Assembly (NCBI GenBank): GCA_017436255.1 | Contig: JAFSDK010000048.1 | Span: 1 to 64,000 of the forward strand | DNA length: 64,000 bases | Source: Clostridia bacterium | GTDB lineage: Bacteria > Bacillota > Clostridia > Oscillospirales > Acutalibacteraceae | Direction of reading: 5' to 3' | Shown: piece after piece, positions 9,539 to 17,130 of the stretch | How the letters are laid out: every line of letters starts with the position of its first letter | Numbering within the stretch: position 1 is the stretch's first letter | Made by a program: the position numbers and the translations under genes | The notes under the pieces: model-generated | Database searches by the model: none | The model's input: only the letters and a program-made list of their open reading frames with translations | What the model was told of the DNA's origin: nothing

Positions 9539-11485
9539 ATGATGTTATACGGTCCGCCACCATCAGAAAAAAATGACCGATTAAAAACACCGCCACCAAA
9601 AAGTATACGTGAGGTGCCGTCTTATCTAAAAAAGACCATCGGCGGTACACTTAGCCGACTTTTCTATATCTTTAAATTGGTATGGGAAGCGCAACCTTTA
9701 CTGCTTATCTTTATGCTGTTTATGACGATATACAACGGTATTATGCCGCTTGTAGGCACCTTTATTTCTGCACATTTGCTTGAAAAGGTTGTGCAGAGTT
9801 TTACAGCAAGGGTTGACCTTGTTATCCCGCTTGTTTTACAGTTCGGTTTTATGTTTTTAAACACCTTAACCGACAGTTTGTATAACACCGTTACACGTAT
9901 AACGGGTGAAAAGGTTACCAACCACGTTAAAAACAAAATAATGCACAAAGCCAAAACGGTTGACCTTGCTTCATTTGATATGCCCGATTTTTACGAGCGT
10001 CTTGAAAATGCCAACCGCGAAGCAGGCGTGCGCCCCATAAATATCTTACGTTCATCATTTGACCTTATTTCAAAAATTATTTCTATGGTGAGTTATTTTA
10101 CGGTGCTGGGCGTTGTTATTCGCGCATTACCCAAAACAAGCATCATCTTCTTTGTAGGCTTTCTTGCCTTTACGCTACTTAACGCCATTGTTTCGTTCCG
10201 TTTCAGAAGAAAAAACTTTTTGTTTATGTTCCGCCGCTCAAAAGACCGCCGCAAGATGAATTATTACAGCGATATGCTTGTTAACAAAGATATGGTTAAA
10301 GAGATTCGCCTTTTTAACCTTTCGGATTTACTGATAGGTAAATTTAACGACGTCTTTCGCGGCTATTTTAAGGGGTTAAAAAAGCTTATCACTCAAGAAA
10401 GTGTGTGGAATCTTTCGCTGTCCCTCTGTACGACGATTATGAACGCTATACTCTTTTATATGATAGCGACAAACGTAACTCAAATTTCAGACTACACAGT
10501 GTACACAGGCGCACTCAATGCCATTTCGGTAGCGCTCACAATGGTTATTTCAACCACGTCAAATATCTACGAAGGCTCACTTTTCATTGATAATATGATT
10601 TTATTTATGGATGAAAAACAAACCATAAAACCGACTATAGAAAACGCTATAAAGCCAACCACCCGATGTGGTCATAAAATTGAGCTTAAAAACGTTTCTT
10701 TCAGATATCCCGGTGCTAAACGCGACGTAATTCATAATATAAATCTAACCCTTGAGGCAGGCGAAACAGTAGCGCTTGTAGGCCTTAACGGCGCCGGCAA
10801 AACCACACTTATTAAGCTAATCACCCGTCTCTACGACCCAACTGAGGGCGTTATTGAACTTGATGGCAGAGATATCCGTGAATATGATACCACCGCGCTT
10901 TATAAACTTTACGGCATTATTTTCCAAGATTTCGGCAAGTATGCCGAGTCAACCGCCGATAATATTGCGTTTGGTGATATTGAAAAACTTAAAACGGAAC
11001 AATCGGTAACCGATGCGGCTACACACGCCGGTGCACATGAATTTATTGCAAAGTTACCACAGGGATATGATACGGCACTTACAAGATATTTCGAAAGTGA
11101 CGGCACCGAACTTTCTATCGGTCAATGGCAGAAGTTATCGGTAGCCCGTGCATTTTATGCCGATGCCGATATACTTATTCTTGATGAACCGACAGCATCA
11201 CTTGACGCCATCGCAGAGCAAGAAATTTATAAGCAATTCGATATGCTTCGCAACGGCAAAACAAGTGTATTTGTTTCACACCGACTCTCAAGTGCGACAA
11301 CCGCAGATAAAATCGTCGTACTCGAAAACGGCACCGTTGCCGAGTACGGCACCCATTTAGAACTTATGCAACTAAAAGGTAAATACCATAAGTTGTTCTC
11401 AACCCAGGCGGCTCGTTACCAAAACCCGCCCGAACTCAAAAGTGACTTCCCCCCTCCGCCGCCGTTCCCCTTTGGTAAAAGATAA
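9539..11485 (+). CDS. ABC transporter, fused permease and ATPase
   Basis: A 648-residue half-transporter. Residues about 30-345 carry six predicted membrane helices. Residues about 380-620 are the nucleotide-binding domain: Walker A GLNGAGKTTL, Q-loop IFQDFG, signature LSIGQWQKL, Walker B ADILILDEP and the H-loop VSHRLSSA. Both ends are proline-rich (PPPSEKND and PPPPPFPFGKR). It would act as a homodimer or with a partner elsewhere; substrate unknown. It starts 23 bases after the U32 gene with a GAGGTGA ribosome site, so it is probably the last gene of the zapA operon. Confidence 0.9.
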   Translation: MMLYGPPPSEKNDRLKTPPPKSIREVPSYLKKTIGGTLSRLFYIFKLVWEAQPLLLIFMLFMTIYNGIMPLVGTFISAHLLEKVVQSFTARVDLVIPLVLQFGFMFLNTLTDSLYNTVTRITGEKVTNHVKNKIMHKAKTVDLASFDMPDFYERLENANREAGVRPINILRSSFDLISKIISMVSYFTVLGVVIRALPKTSIIFFVGFLAFTLLNAIVSFRFRRKNFLFMFRRSKDRRKMNYYSDMLVNKDMVKEIRLFNLSDLLIGKFNDVFRGYFKGLKKLITQESVWNLSLSLCTTIMNAILFYMIATNVTQISDYTVYTGALNAISVALTMVISTTSNIYEGSLFIDNMILFMDEKQTIKPTIENAIKPTTRCGHKIELKNVSFRYPGAKRDVIHNINLTLEAGETVALVGLNGAGKTTLIKLITRLYDPTEGVIELDGRDIREYDTTALYKLYGIIFQDFGKYAESTADNIAFGDIEKLKTEQSVTDAATHAGAHEFIAKLPQGYDTALTRYFESDGTELSIGQWQKLSVARAFYADADILILDEPTASLDAIAEQEIYKQFDMLRNGKTSVFVSHRLSSATTADKIVVLENGTVAEYGTHLELMQLKGKYHKLFSTQAARYQNPPELKSDFPPPPPFPFGKR

Positions 11486-11620
11486 AATTTTTTAAAGGAC
11501 ACAACCCGTGATAAACTTCCACTTCTGCTGCGCAGTAAATGATAATAACGAGCGATTTATCGCCGTTGCTACGTCAGAATAATATAAAGTCTGTCTTATA
11601 ATTTTATCGCACGTTGTACT

Positions 11621-11671
11621 GCACCACAAGCTGCAATCAAAGAATCTAAGTAATTAGATTTATAGAGCAAA
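11621..11671 (+). repeat. Intergenic repeat family, copy A
   Basis: The segment begins GCACCACAAGCTGCAATCAA and continues with GAATCTAAGTAATTAGATTT. It matches copy B (12437-12507) along most of its length and copy C (13317-13350) in its first part. Every copy lies after a gene and just before a different intrinsic terminator. AATCTAA/TTAGATT can form a small hairpin. Confidence 0.7.
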
Positions 11672-11675
11672 AATT

Positions 11676-11706
11676 ATCCGTCCGAATTTCTTCGGGCGGA
11701 TTTTTT
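11676..11706 (+). terminator. Intrinsic terminator
   Basis: TCCGTCCGAA pairs with TTCGGGCGGA around a TTTC loop and is followed by six T residues. Confidence 0.8.
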
Positions 11707-11724
11707 ATGGCAACAGGTGGTTGC

Positions 11725-11752
11725 TTGTTTTTGGGAACTCTTACGATATAAT
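11725..11752 (+). promoter_or_regulatory. Promoter of the XRE/zinc-ribbon gene
   Basis: TTGTTT (11725-11730), a 16-base spacer, then TATAAT (11747-11752), 21 bases before the ATG. Confidence 0.6.
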
Positions 11753-11773
11753 AGGTATTGAGGTGATAATGCT

Positions 11774-12436
11774 ATGGAAACAAAAGATATTATTCTTGAA
11801 CTTAGAACGAGGAAAGGACTATCCCAAGACGAACTTGCGGAGAAAGTGTTTGTAACCCGTCAGGCAGTTTCCCGTTGGGAGAACGGCGAAACGATACCCA
11901 ATACGGAAACGCTTAAACTCCTATCAGAACTTTTTGACGTTTCTATTAATACACTTCTTGGCTCACCGAGACAACTTGTATGCGCGTGTTGCGGAATGCC
12001 TATTGATGACAGTAATATCAGCCACGAAAAAGACGGCGCACTTAACGAAAACTATTGCGGATGGTGCTACGCCGACGGCGAATACACTCTTGACTTTTTT
12101 GAGAAATACAAAGAACTCGGCGGTAAGGAAAAGTTCGAAGAATTTAAAAAGCAACTTATTCACGAATTAAACACCTTGTTTCATATTGAAGGTTTACCAA
12201 AAGTCGAAAACCTGAGTGTCTTGCCAGGCAGTTTTGTCAATTTGGAATACCGTTTGCCGAACGGACAAATGGTGAAATTTCTCCAAGATAATGCCACTTA
12301 CCTCGGCAGTCAGTTAGAATGTGCATTTGGCGGTGACCGTTGTTTCGGAATTGTGGCAAATATGGACTTTTTGCTCGTCTACACATACGAAGAAAACGGT
12401 GAAAACCCAGAACTTGTTGTTTATAAAAAGAGATGA
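11774..12436 (+). CDS. XRE-family regulator with zinc-ribbon domain
   Basis: A 220-residue protein in three parts. Residues about 5-62 are a helix-turn-helix of the XRE/Cro type (LSQDELAEKVFVTRQAVSRW), typical of Clostridial regulators. Residues 70-100 form a putative zinc ribbon with cysteines at 70, 72, 73, 95 and 98 (CACCGMP and CGWC). The C-terminal half has no family I can name; it includes FGGDRCFGIVANMDF and could be a ligand-sensing domain. The start ATG follows GAGGTGA. It is monocistronic, between its own promoter and a terminator. Target genes are unknown; the adjacent lipoprotein gene is a possible one. Confidence 0.85.
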   Translation: METKDIILELRTRKGLSQDELAEKVFVTRQAVSRWENGETIPNTETLKLLSELFDVSINTLLGSPRQLVCACCGMPIDDSNISHEKDGALNENYCGWCYADGEYTLDFFEKYKELGGKEKFEEFKKQLIHELNTLFHIEGLPKVENLSVLPGSFVNLEYRLPNGQMVKFLQDNATYLGSQLECAFGGDRCFGIVANMDFLLVYTYEENGENPELVVYKKR

Positions 12437-12507
12437 GTTTCCCTCTTTTGCGGATAGCAAGACAGGCTGCAATTAAGGAATCTAAGTAATTAGGTTTATA
12501 AAGCAAA
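12437..12507 (+). repeat. Intergenic repeat family, copy B
   Basis: This is the longest copy. GTTTCCCTCTTTTGCGGATA at its left end matches copy C; GCTGCAATTAAGGAATCTAA followed by GTAATTAGGTTTATAAAGCA matches copy A. It starts directly after the XRE stop codon. Confidence 0.7.
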
Positions 12508-12510
12508 TTT

Positions 12511-12545
12511 ATCCCTCTGCTGAGTAATTGGCAGAGGGATTTTTA
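12511..12545 (+). terminator. Intrinsic terminator after the XRE gene
   Basis: ATCCCTCTGC and GCAGAGGGAT form a perfect 10-bp stem, followed by five T residues. Confidence 0.85.
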
Positions 12546-12570
12546 CGCACAATCCATCTACGTGAAAATC

Positions 12571-12599
12571 TTGACTTCCATTTATTTGTATGCTATAGT
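12571..12599 (+). promoter_or_regulatory. Promoter of the lipoprotein gene
   Basis: TTGACT (12571-12576), a 17-base spacer, and TATAGT (12594-12599), followed at 12609 by the GAGGAGATG ribosome site. Confidence 0.7.
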
Positions 12600-12621
12600 T
12601 TACATGAGAGGAGATGATTTT

Positions 12622-13299
12622 ATGAAAAAATTCTTATGTTTATTTTTAGCAGTTGTTTTGCTTGCTAGCCTTTGCGGTTGCTTCGGCGGTAACGGAACTG
12701 ACGATGTGCGCGGCGATATAGCCAGCGGAAGCCCAAGCCAAAACGAAAATGAAAATGAACCTGAATTTTCATTAGGTAAGGCTACAAACAATACATATAA
12801 TAATGATTTTTTGGGAATAAGCTGCACCTTGCCTGCCGAATGGGTATTTTATACGGATGAACAAATTTTAGAACTTAACAACATTGTTGGAACTATTGTT
12901 GATGAAGATATTGCTGAACGTCTTAAAAATGCAAACATTATTTATGATATGTGTGCCACATATCAAACAGAAGGCAGCAATATAAATATAAATCTTGAAA
13001 AGCTGAGCGCTGTTCAGATGATAAACCTTGATATAAAACAAACACTTGAAGCGCAAATTGACACAATTAAACAAACCTATGAAAATATGGGCTATACCGA
13101 CACCAATGTCGAGTACCAAAAAATAAAAGTTGATGGTAAGGAATTTGATGGATTAAAGCTTACCGCAAAAATTCAAGGCATTGATTTTTATGCAGATACT
13201 TTCACCTTTAGAAAAAGCAATTACCTTGCAACTGTTACGATTTGTTCGCTTCAGACAGACAAAACCGATACGATTTTGAGTTATTTTACGGTTAAATAG
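12622..13299 (+). CDS. Predicted lipoprotein, function unknown
   Basis: The start is the ATG at 12622, 12 bases after a GGAGATG ribosome site; an upstream in-frame start would lie before the promoter. Residues 1-20 are a lipoprotein signal ending in the lipobox LASLCGC, so the mature protein should be anchored outside the membrane by its cysteine. A low-complexity N/E/S/P linker follows. Residues about 55-225 form a single soluble domain containing FLGISCTLPAEWVFYTDEQI, a pattern seen in PsbP-like or DUF-type lipoproteins of Clostridia. Monocistronic, with its own promoter and terminator. No specific function can be assigned. Confidence 0.75.
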   Translation: MKKFLCLFLAVVLLASLCGCFGGNGTDDVRGDIASGSPSQNENENEPEFSLGKATNNTYNNDFLGISCTLPAEWVFYTDEQILELNNIVGTIVDEDIAERLKNANIIYDMCATYQTEGSNININLEKLSAVQMINLDIKQTLEAQIDTIKQTYENMGYTDTNVEYQKIKVDGKEFDGLKLTAKIQGIDFYADTFTFRKSNYLATVTICSLQTDKTDTILSYFTVK

Positions 13300-13316
13300 T
13301 ATATGATTTCGTCTAA

Positions 13317-13350
13317 GTTCCCTCTTTTGCTGATAGCACCACAAGCTGCT
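13317..13350 (+). repeat. Intergenic repeat family, copy C (partial)
   Basis: GTTCCCTCTTTTGCTGATAG is shared with copy B and CACCACAAGCTGC with copy A; the AATCTAAGTAATTAG part is missing. It follows the lipoprotein gene and precedes a terminator, like the other copies. Confidence 0.6.
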
Positions 13351-13356
13351 ATCGTA

Positions 13357-13387
13357 GGGGACGGCGCCACGACGTCCCGTTTTTTTC
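13357..13387 (+). terminator. Intrinsic terminator after the lipoprotein gene
   Basis: GGGACG (13358-13363) pairs with CGTCCC (13373-13378), followed by a T run. Confidence 0.75.
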
Positions 13388-13397
13388 AATATTAGAT

Positions 13398-13432
13398 AAA
13401 AAAAGAAGCACAAATTTTCGTGCTTCTTTTTT
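13398..13432. terminator. Bidirectional terminator between convergent genes
   Basis: GAAGCAC and GTGCTTC arms, with an A run on the left and a T run on the right, lie between the + lipoprotein gene and the end of the - MATE gene. Confidence 0.8.
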
Positions 13433-13435
13433 CTT

Positions 13436-14809
13436 TTATTCTTCCCCTGCGGGTTTTATATTTTTAAGCCACTTACCGCTTTTTAGGCGGAAGAAACACC
13501 AAATACATTTAATTATTTGGTCAATTTTTAAAAACGTGTATATCCAAAATGACGGTAGGTGTAGTACCAGACCTGCAATAGCCCCAAGCGGTATTGACGC
13601 TATCCACAAAAATAGTATATCACCGAGCATCAAAAACCGCGTGTCGCCACCTGCACGTAAAACGCCTTTGGTTAAAATTGAATTCATTGCCTGGAAAATT
13701 ATTATGAATAATATTGCATTCATTAATGATTTGGCGATGATTTTTGCTTCGGGCGAAACGTCATAAAATGCAATAACAGGATCGCGTAATAAGAAGATCA
13801 CGAGTGCCGCTAAACCGCCTATTACAAAACCCATAAACAAAAACGCATAACCTTGTTTTTGCGCCTTGTCGCGGTCACCCTGACCCATTGTGTGCCCCGT
13901 TATAATTCCGCTTGCATTAGCAATGCCTTGGGTTAGTACCGAACTTAATTGCTGTACTACCATAGTAACACTATTAGCGGCAACAAATGCAGCACCTATG
14001 CGTCCCATAACCATTGCGACGGCATTGTTTCCAAGCGCCAAAAGGGCATCACTTATAAGCACGGGTATGCTAATTTTTATATATTCACCAAGCATTGAAC
14101 GGCATTTAAGGGTTAAATCTTTTATGCGGTACCTAATCCGTTTATCAAAAAAGAAGAAGTATCCGCAAATAAATACAATCTCAAAAACACGGGCGATAAG
14201 CGTGCCAAGTGCCGCACCTGCAATTTCCATACGCGGTGCACCAAGTTTACCAAAAATAAACACCCAGTTAAAAAATACGTTAATAAAAAACGCCGATATT
14301 GAGCAAATAAGCGGTATCTTTACTTGCCCGACACTTCTAAGTACTATTGTACAGGTTAGAGAAAAGCCAAGGCAAAAATAGGTCGGTATCATCCATTTAA
14401 GATAGGTTGCACCAAAACCGATAATTTCAGTTTCTGTAGTATAAATTTTCATAATAAGCGCCGGCGCAACAATAGTTGCAACGGTAAAAACAAGGCTAAA
14501 AATAAAGCAAAACCTAAGCATTATGGTTATTGCCTTTTTAAGCGAATCAATGCTTTTCATGCCCCAAAAGCGCGACGTCAAAACCGATGCGCCCATACCT
14601 ATACCCATACAGCAAATATGAAAAATATTTATAAATTGCGTTGCAAGTGATGATGCCGATAACTGAGCATCGCCCATACTACTCAGCATAACGGTATCCA
14701 TTAAATTAATGCCTACCGTTATAAGTGACTGAAGCGAAATAGGTATTGCAATTTTTGCCATTTTTTTATAAAGGTCGGCGTCCCCAATGTAATCTTTAAT
14801 CTTAATCAT
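13436..14809 (-). CDS. MATE-family multidrug/solute exporter
   Basis: A cation-coupled antiporter with about 12 membrane helices in two homologous halves. The chosen start is the ATG at 14809 (457 residues, MIKIKDYIGDADLYKKMAKI) with TGGAGA six bases upstream. A longer in-frame start at 14836 lies inside the loop of the previous gene's terminator and is rejected. PISLQSLITVGINLMDTVML and the equivalent in the second half (PVLISDALLALGNNAVAMVM) are MATE-like helix 1/7 motifs. The substrate cannot be predicted. Confidence 0.9.
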   Translation of the reverse strand: MIKIKDYIGDADLYKKMAKIAIPISLQSLITVGINLMDTVMLSSMGDAQLSASSLATQFINIFHICCMGIGMGASVLTSRFWGMKSIDSLKKAITIMLRFCFIFSLVFTVATIVAPALIMKIYTTETEIIGFGATYLKWMIPTYFCLGFSLTCTIVLRSVGQVKIPLICSISAFFINVFFNWVFIFGKLGAPRMEIAGAALGTLIARVFEIVFICGYFFFFDKRIRYRIKDLTLKCRSMLGEYIKISIPVLISDALLALGNNAVAMVMGRIGAAFVAANSVTMVVQQLSSVLTQGIANASGIITGHTMGQGDRDKAQKQGYAFLFMGFVIGGLAALVIFLLRDPVIAFYDVSPEAKIIAKSLMNAILFIIIFQAMNSILTKGVLRAGGDTRFLMLGDILFLWIASIPLGAIAGLVLHLPSFWIYTFLKIDQIIKCIWCFFRLKSGKWLKNIKPAGEE

Positions 14810-14823
14810 TTTCTCCACATTAA

Positions 14824-14849
14824 AAACCGACTGCATACACAGTCGGTTT
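14824..14849 (-). terminator. Intrinsic terminator after the 14856-15605 gene
   Basis: AAACCGACTG pairs with CAGTCGGTTT; in minus-strand reading it ends in a T run. It sits only 15 bases upstream of the MATE start codon. Confidence 0.8.
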
Positions 14850-14855
14850 CTTTTT

Positions 14856-15605
14856 TTATTTTATAAGTGCGGCTGCTAACTTCTTGTTGGATTTAATTTG
14901 TGCTAACATCTCTTTAACCGAAATTTTCATATGGGTATTTTCACCCATTTGATTGTTAGCGGTTTCAATAGCCTTTTCATCGCCATAAATTGCCGCAGCA
15001 ATTACCATAACAACTGCATCGGTTGCCGCCGAATCGCCCTGAACGTAGATTTCATCCAGCATATCAAACACCTTTTTAAGTTGTTTGCGATTAGCCTCAC
15101 CGCCTGCAATTAAAGCCTTTATTTCAGGTATAAAATAGCGTGTGTAAAAATCAATAAATAAGAATTTGCCGTACTTGGCAACCTCTTCCTTATAGGTATC
15201 CTTGTACTGCGGATATATTGCCAAAAGTTTTTGGGTGAGGGTTGTCAAGGTGATTGAATCACCCTTTTCAGACGTAGGTAAGGCAATGTTGTTGGCAACA
15301 CTTCTTGAAGCCTTTTTAATGCCAAGTTCGCCTCTTAAAGTATCGGCAAAGTCAACACCTACACTTGTAGCGTCCTTGGGTCCCTGATCATCACCAAAAA
15401 GCCAACTGTTAACTGTAGCAAAATCACCAATGCCATCTTCGCTTACATCGGCAACGGCAAGATTGACGGTCTTGCGGTCCTCATCATAGAAAACCTTTAC
15501 CGCCTTGTTTTCATTTTTAAAAATTTCGCCGTCTTTAACAAATTTTTGTCCATCAAGTAAAACCTGCATTTCGGCTATAATCGCGTTATAACACTCAATA
15601 TTCAT
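14856..15605 (-). CDS. Conserved protein of unknown function
   Basis: The start is the ATG at 15605 (249 residues, MNIECYNAIIAEMQVLLDGQ) with GGAAGTGA upstream; the longer TTG start would consume the ribosome site. It is soluble, with no signal peptide or membrane segment. The N-terminal half (to about 100) is mixed α/β and contains an FGDDQGPKD turn. The C-terminal half looks all-helical, with alanine-rich helices (AVVMVIAAAIYGDEKA). I do not recognise the family. A promoter of GTGACA-17-TATAAT type sits at 15639-15667 on the minus strand and a terminator follows, so it is monocistronic. Confidence 0.65.
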   Translation of the reverse strand: MNIECYNAIIAEMQVLLDGQKFVKDGEIFKNENKAVKVFYDEDRKTVNLAVADVSEDGIGDFATVNSWLFGDDQGPKDATSVGVDFADTLRGELGIKKASRSVANNIALPTSEKGDSITLTTLTQKLLAIYPQYKDTYKEEVAKYGKFLFIDFYTRYFIPEIKALIAGGEANRKQLKKVFDMLDEIYVQGDSAATDAVVMVIAAAIYGDEKAIETANNQMGENTHMKISVKEMLAQIKSNKKLAAALIK

Positions 15606-15638
15606 TATATTCACTTCCAAAATTTATTTATCTTTTTA

Positions 15639-15667
15639 ATTATACTATATTATTTTCGGTTTGTCAC
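15639..15667 (-). promoter_or_regulatory. Promoter of the 14856-15605 gene
   Basis: On the minus strand: GTGACA, a 17-base spacer, then TATAAT. It is back to back with the rsmA promoter. Confidence 0.6.
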
Positions 15668-15678
15668 CTAAAATTTTG

Positions 15679-15707
15679 TTGCAAGAGACTTTTCTTTGAC
15701 GTATAAT
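15679..15707 (+). promoter_or_regulatory. Promoter of rsmA
   Basis: TTGCAA (15679-15684), a 17-base spacer, and TATAAT (15702-15707). Confidence 0.65.
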
Positions 15708-15737
15708 TGAATTACTAAATACTTGGGAGTGAAGTTG

Positions 15738-16589
15738 TTGAATCTCGCCGATATAAATACTCTTGAAAAATTGTTAAAAAGCGAAGGCTTTTCGTTTAAA
15801 AAATCATTAGGTCAAAATTTTCTTATTGACCCGTCGGTTTGCCCCGCTATGGCAGAAGCCGCCTGCGATAAGGAAACGGGCGTGATTGAAATCGGCCCCG
15901 GTGTTGGTGTTTTAACCCAAGAATTGGGCCGCTATGCAAAAAAGGTTGTAGCCATTGAACTTGACGAAAGACTTAAAAAGATTTTACCTAAAACTCTGGC
16001 CGAATTTAATAATATTAAAGTGATTTTTGGCGATGCCATGAAATTAGACCTTCTTAGCATTATTAATGAGGAATTTGCCGATTGTAAAAGGGTTTGCGTC
16101 TGCGCAAATCTACCCTACTATATAACTTCACCAATAATTATGCAGTTGCTTGAAAGCAAACTACCCATTGACTCAATAACCGTTATGGTACAAAAAGAAG
16201 CCGGCGAACGCCTATGCGCTACGGTGGGTTCACGACAGGCAGGTGCCGTTACGGTTGCAGTAAGTTATTTTGCCGAAGCCGAAATTCTTTTTGGTGTGGG
16301 ACGCGAAAGTTTTATGCCGCCACCAAACGTTGATTCGGCAGTAATTCAACTTAAAATAAGAGATAAAGCGCCAATTTTCTTGAAAGACGAAAAGAAATTT
16401 TTTAAATTTGTCAAAGCATGCTTTGCACAAAGAAGAAAAACGCTTATAAACACCGTTTCTAACTCTTTAGGCGTTTCTAAAGATAAATTACGCGAGTGCC
16501 TTTCAGAACTCAACCTATCTGACACGGTGCGTAGCGAACAATTAACCCTAGACCAACTCGCAGACCTCTGCAATCTTCTGTTTAATTAG
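15738..16589 (+). CDS. rsmA: 16S rRNA dimethyladenosine transferase
   Basis: Transfers four methyl groups from S-adenosylmethionine to two adjacent adenines near the 3' end of 16S rRNA during small-subunit maturation. I place the start at the TTG at 15738, eight bases after GGGAGTGA; in-frame TTG and GTG codons further upstream overlap that site. The motifs are FKKSLGQNFLID at the N-terminus, the SAM-binding EIGPGVGVLTQEL, the acidic IELDERL, and the catalytic NLPYYITSPI. The C-terminal helical domain (about 200-283) binds rRNA. The length of about 283 residues is normal. The usual neighbour rnmV is absent here. Confidence 0.93.
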   Translation: MNLADINTLEKLLKSEGFSFKKSLGQNFLIDPSVCPAMAEAACDKETGVIEIGPGVGVLTQELGRYAKKVVAIELDERLKKILPKTLAEFNNIKVIFGDAMKLDLLSIINEEFADCKRVCVCANLPYYITSPIIMQLLESKLPIDSITVMVQKEAGERLCATVGSRQAGAVTVAVSYFAEAEILFGVGRESFMPPPNVDSAVIQLKIRDKAPIFLKDEKKFFKFVKACFAQRRKTLINTVSNSLGVSKDKLRECLSELNLSDTVRSEQLTLDQLADLCNLLFN

Positions 16590-16614
16590 TTTACATAATC
16601 TATATTATGTAAAC
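16589..16614. repeat. 26-bp inverted repeat between rsmA and ybaK
   Basis: GTTTACATAA and TTATGTAAAC arms surround a TCTATA loop, immediately after the rsmA stop and just before the ybaK ribosome site. There is no T run, so it is a poor terminator; an operator or mRNA-processing hairpin is possible. Confidence 0.6.
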
Positions 16615-16627
16615 CTTTGGTGATATT

Positions 16628-17092
16628 ATGGAAAAAACAAACGTAATGCGAATTCTTGACCAAAAGAAAATACAGTATACACCATACGAGTATTCTGCCG
16701 ATATTGTTGAAGGCGTTGTTATTGCCGCAACTTTAGGCGAACCCAGTGAAAAGGTGTTTAAAACATTAGTTACGGTAAGTAATACCGGCACCCCCTTTGT
16801 ATTTTGTGTGCCTGTTGCCGAGACGCTCGATTTAAAAAAGGCGGCTAAGTCGGTCGGCGTAAAATCAATAGCAATGATTAAACAAAAAGAACTTCTGCCC
16901 CTTACGGGATATATACACGGCGGTTGCTCACCTGTCGGTATGAAAAAGCCGTTCCGTACTGTAATTCACAATACTGCAACCAACTTTGATACCTTTTACG
17001 TAAGCGCAGGTCGTGTAGGTAAACAAATAGAAATAAATCCTCTAACACTCGCCAAACTGATAAATGCAGCATTTGAAGATATAATAGTTTAA
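16628..17092 (+). CDS. ybaK: YbaK/EbsC-family aminoacyl-tRNA deacylase
   Basis: A 154-residue single-domain protein of the YbaK/ProX trans-editing family, which hydrolyses mischarged Cys-tRNA(Pro) and related products. The family hallmarks are KVFKTLVTVSNTGTPFVFCVP (with the functional lysine), LKKAAKSVGVKSIAMI, and GYIHGGCSPVGMKKPFRTVI. A GGTGATATT ribosome site precedes the ATG. The gene follows rsmA by 38 bases on the same strand and ends in the terminator that also contains a parS site. Confidence 0.9.
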   Translation: MEKTNVMRILDQKKIQYTPYEYSADIVEGVVIAATLGEPSEKVFKTLVTVSNTGTPFVFCVPVAETLDLKKAAKSVGVKSIAMIKQKELLPLTGYIHGGCSPVGMKKPFRTVIHNTATNFDTFYVSAGRVGKQIEINPLTLAKLINAAFEDIIV

Positions 17093-17094
17093 TA

Positions 17095-17126
17095 AAAAAG
17101 GATGTTTCACGTGAAACATCCTTTTT
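17095..17126. promoter_or_regulatory. parS: parS site embedded in a bidirectional terminator
   Basis: Positions 17103-17118 are a perfect parS 16-mer, TGTTTCACGTGAAACA. The palindrome extends to 32 bp: A5-GGA on the left mirrors TCC-T5 on the right. It lies between the convergent ends of ybaK (+) and parB (-), so the same sequence has the stem and T tract of an intrinsic terminator in both directions. Chromosomal ParB loads at parS and spreads as a CTP-dependent clamp. Confidence 0.92.
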
Positions 17127-17130
17127 GTTT

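Larger units (their letters stand above)
11486..11773. other. Intergenic region with repeat copy, terminator and promoter
   Basis: No convincing gene is present in these 288 bases. They contain one copy of a local intergenic repeat (about 11621-11671), a terminator (11676-11706) and the promoter of the XRE gene (11725-11752). The first 130 bases show nothing I can name. Confidence 0.6.

Noticed and set aside
14810..14836. Longer MATE start giving nine extra residues
   Set aside because: The upstream ATG lies inside the loop of the preceding gene's terminator and has no ribosome site; the ATG at 14809 has GGAG at good spacing.
16589..16614. Terminator between rsmA and ybaK
   Set aside because: The inverted repeat is AT-rich, has no T run, and lies directly before the ybaK ribosome site, so read-through is more likely.
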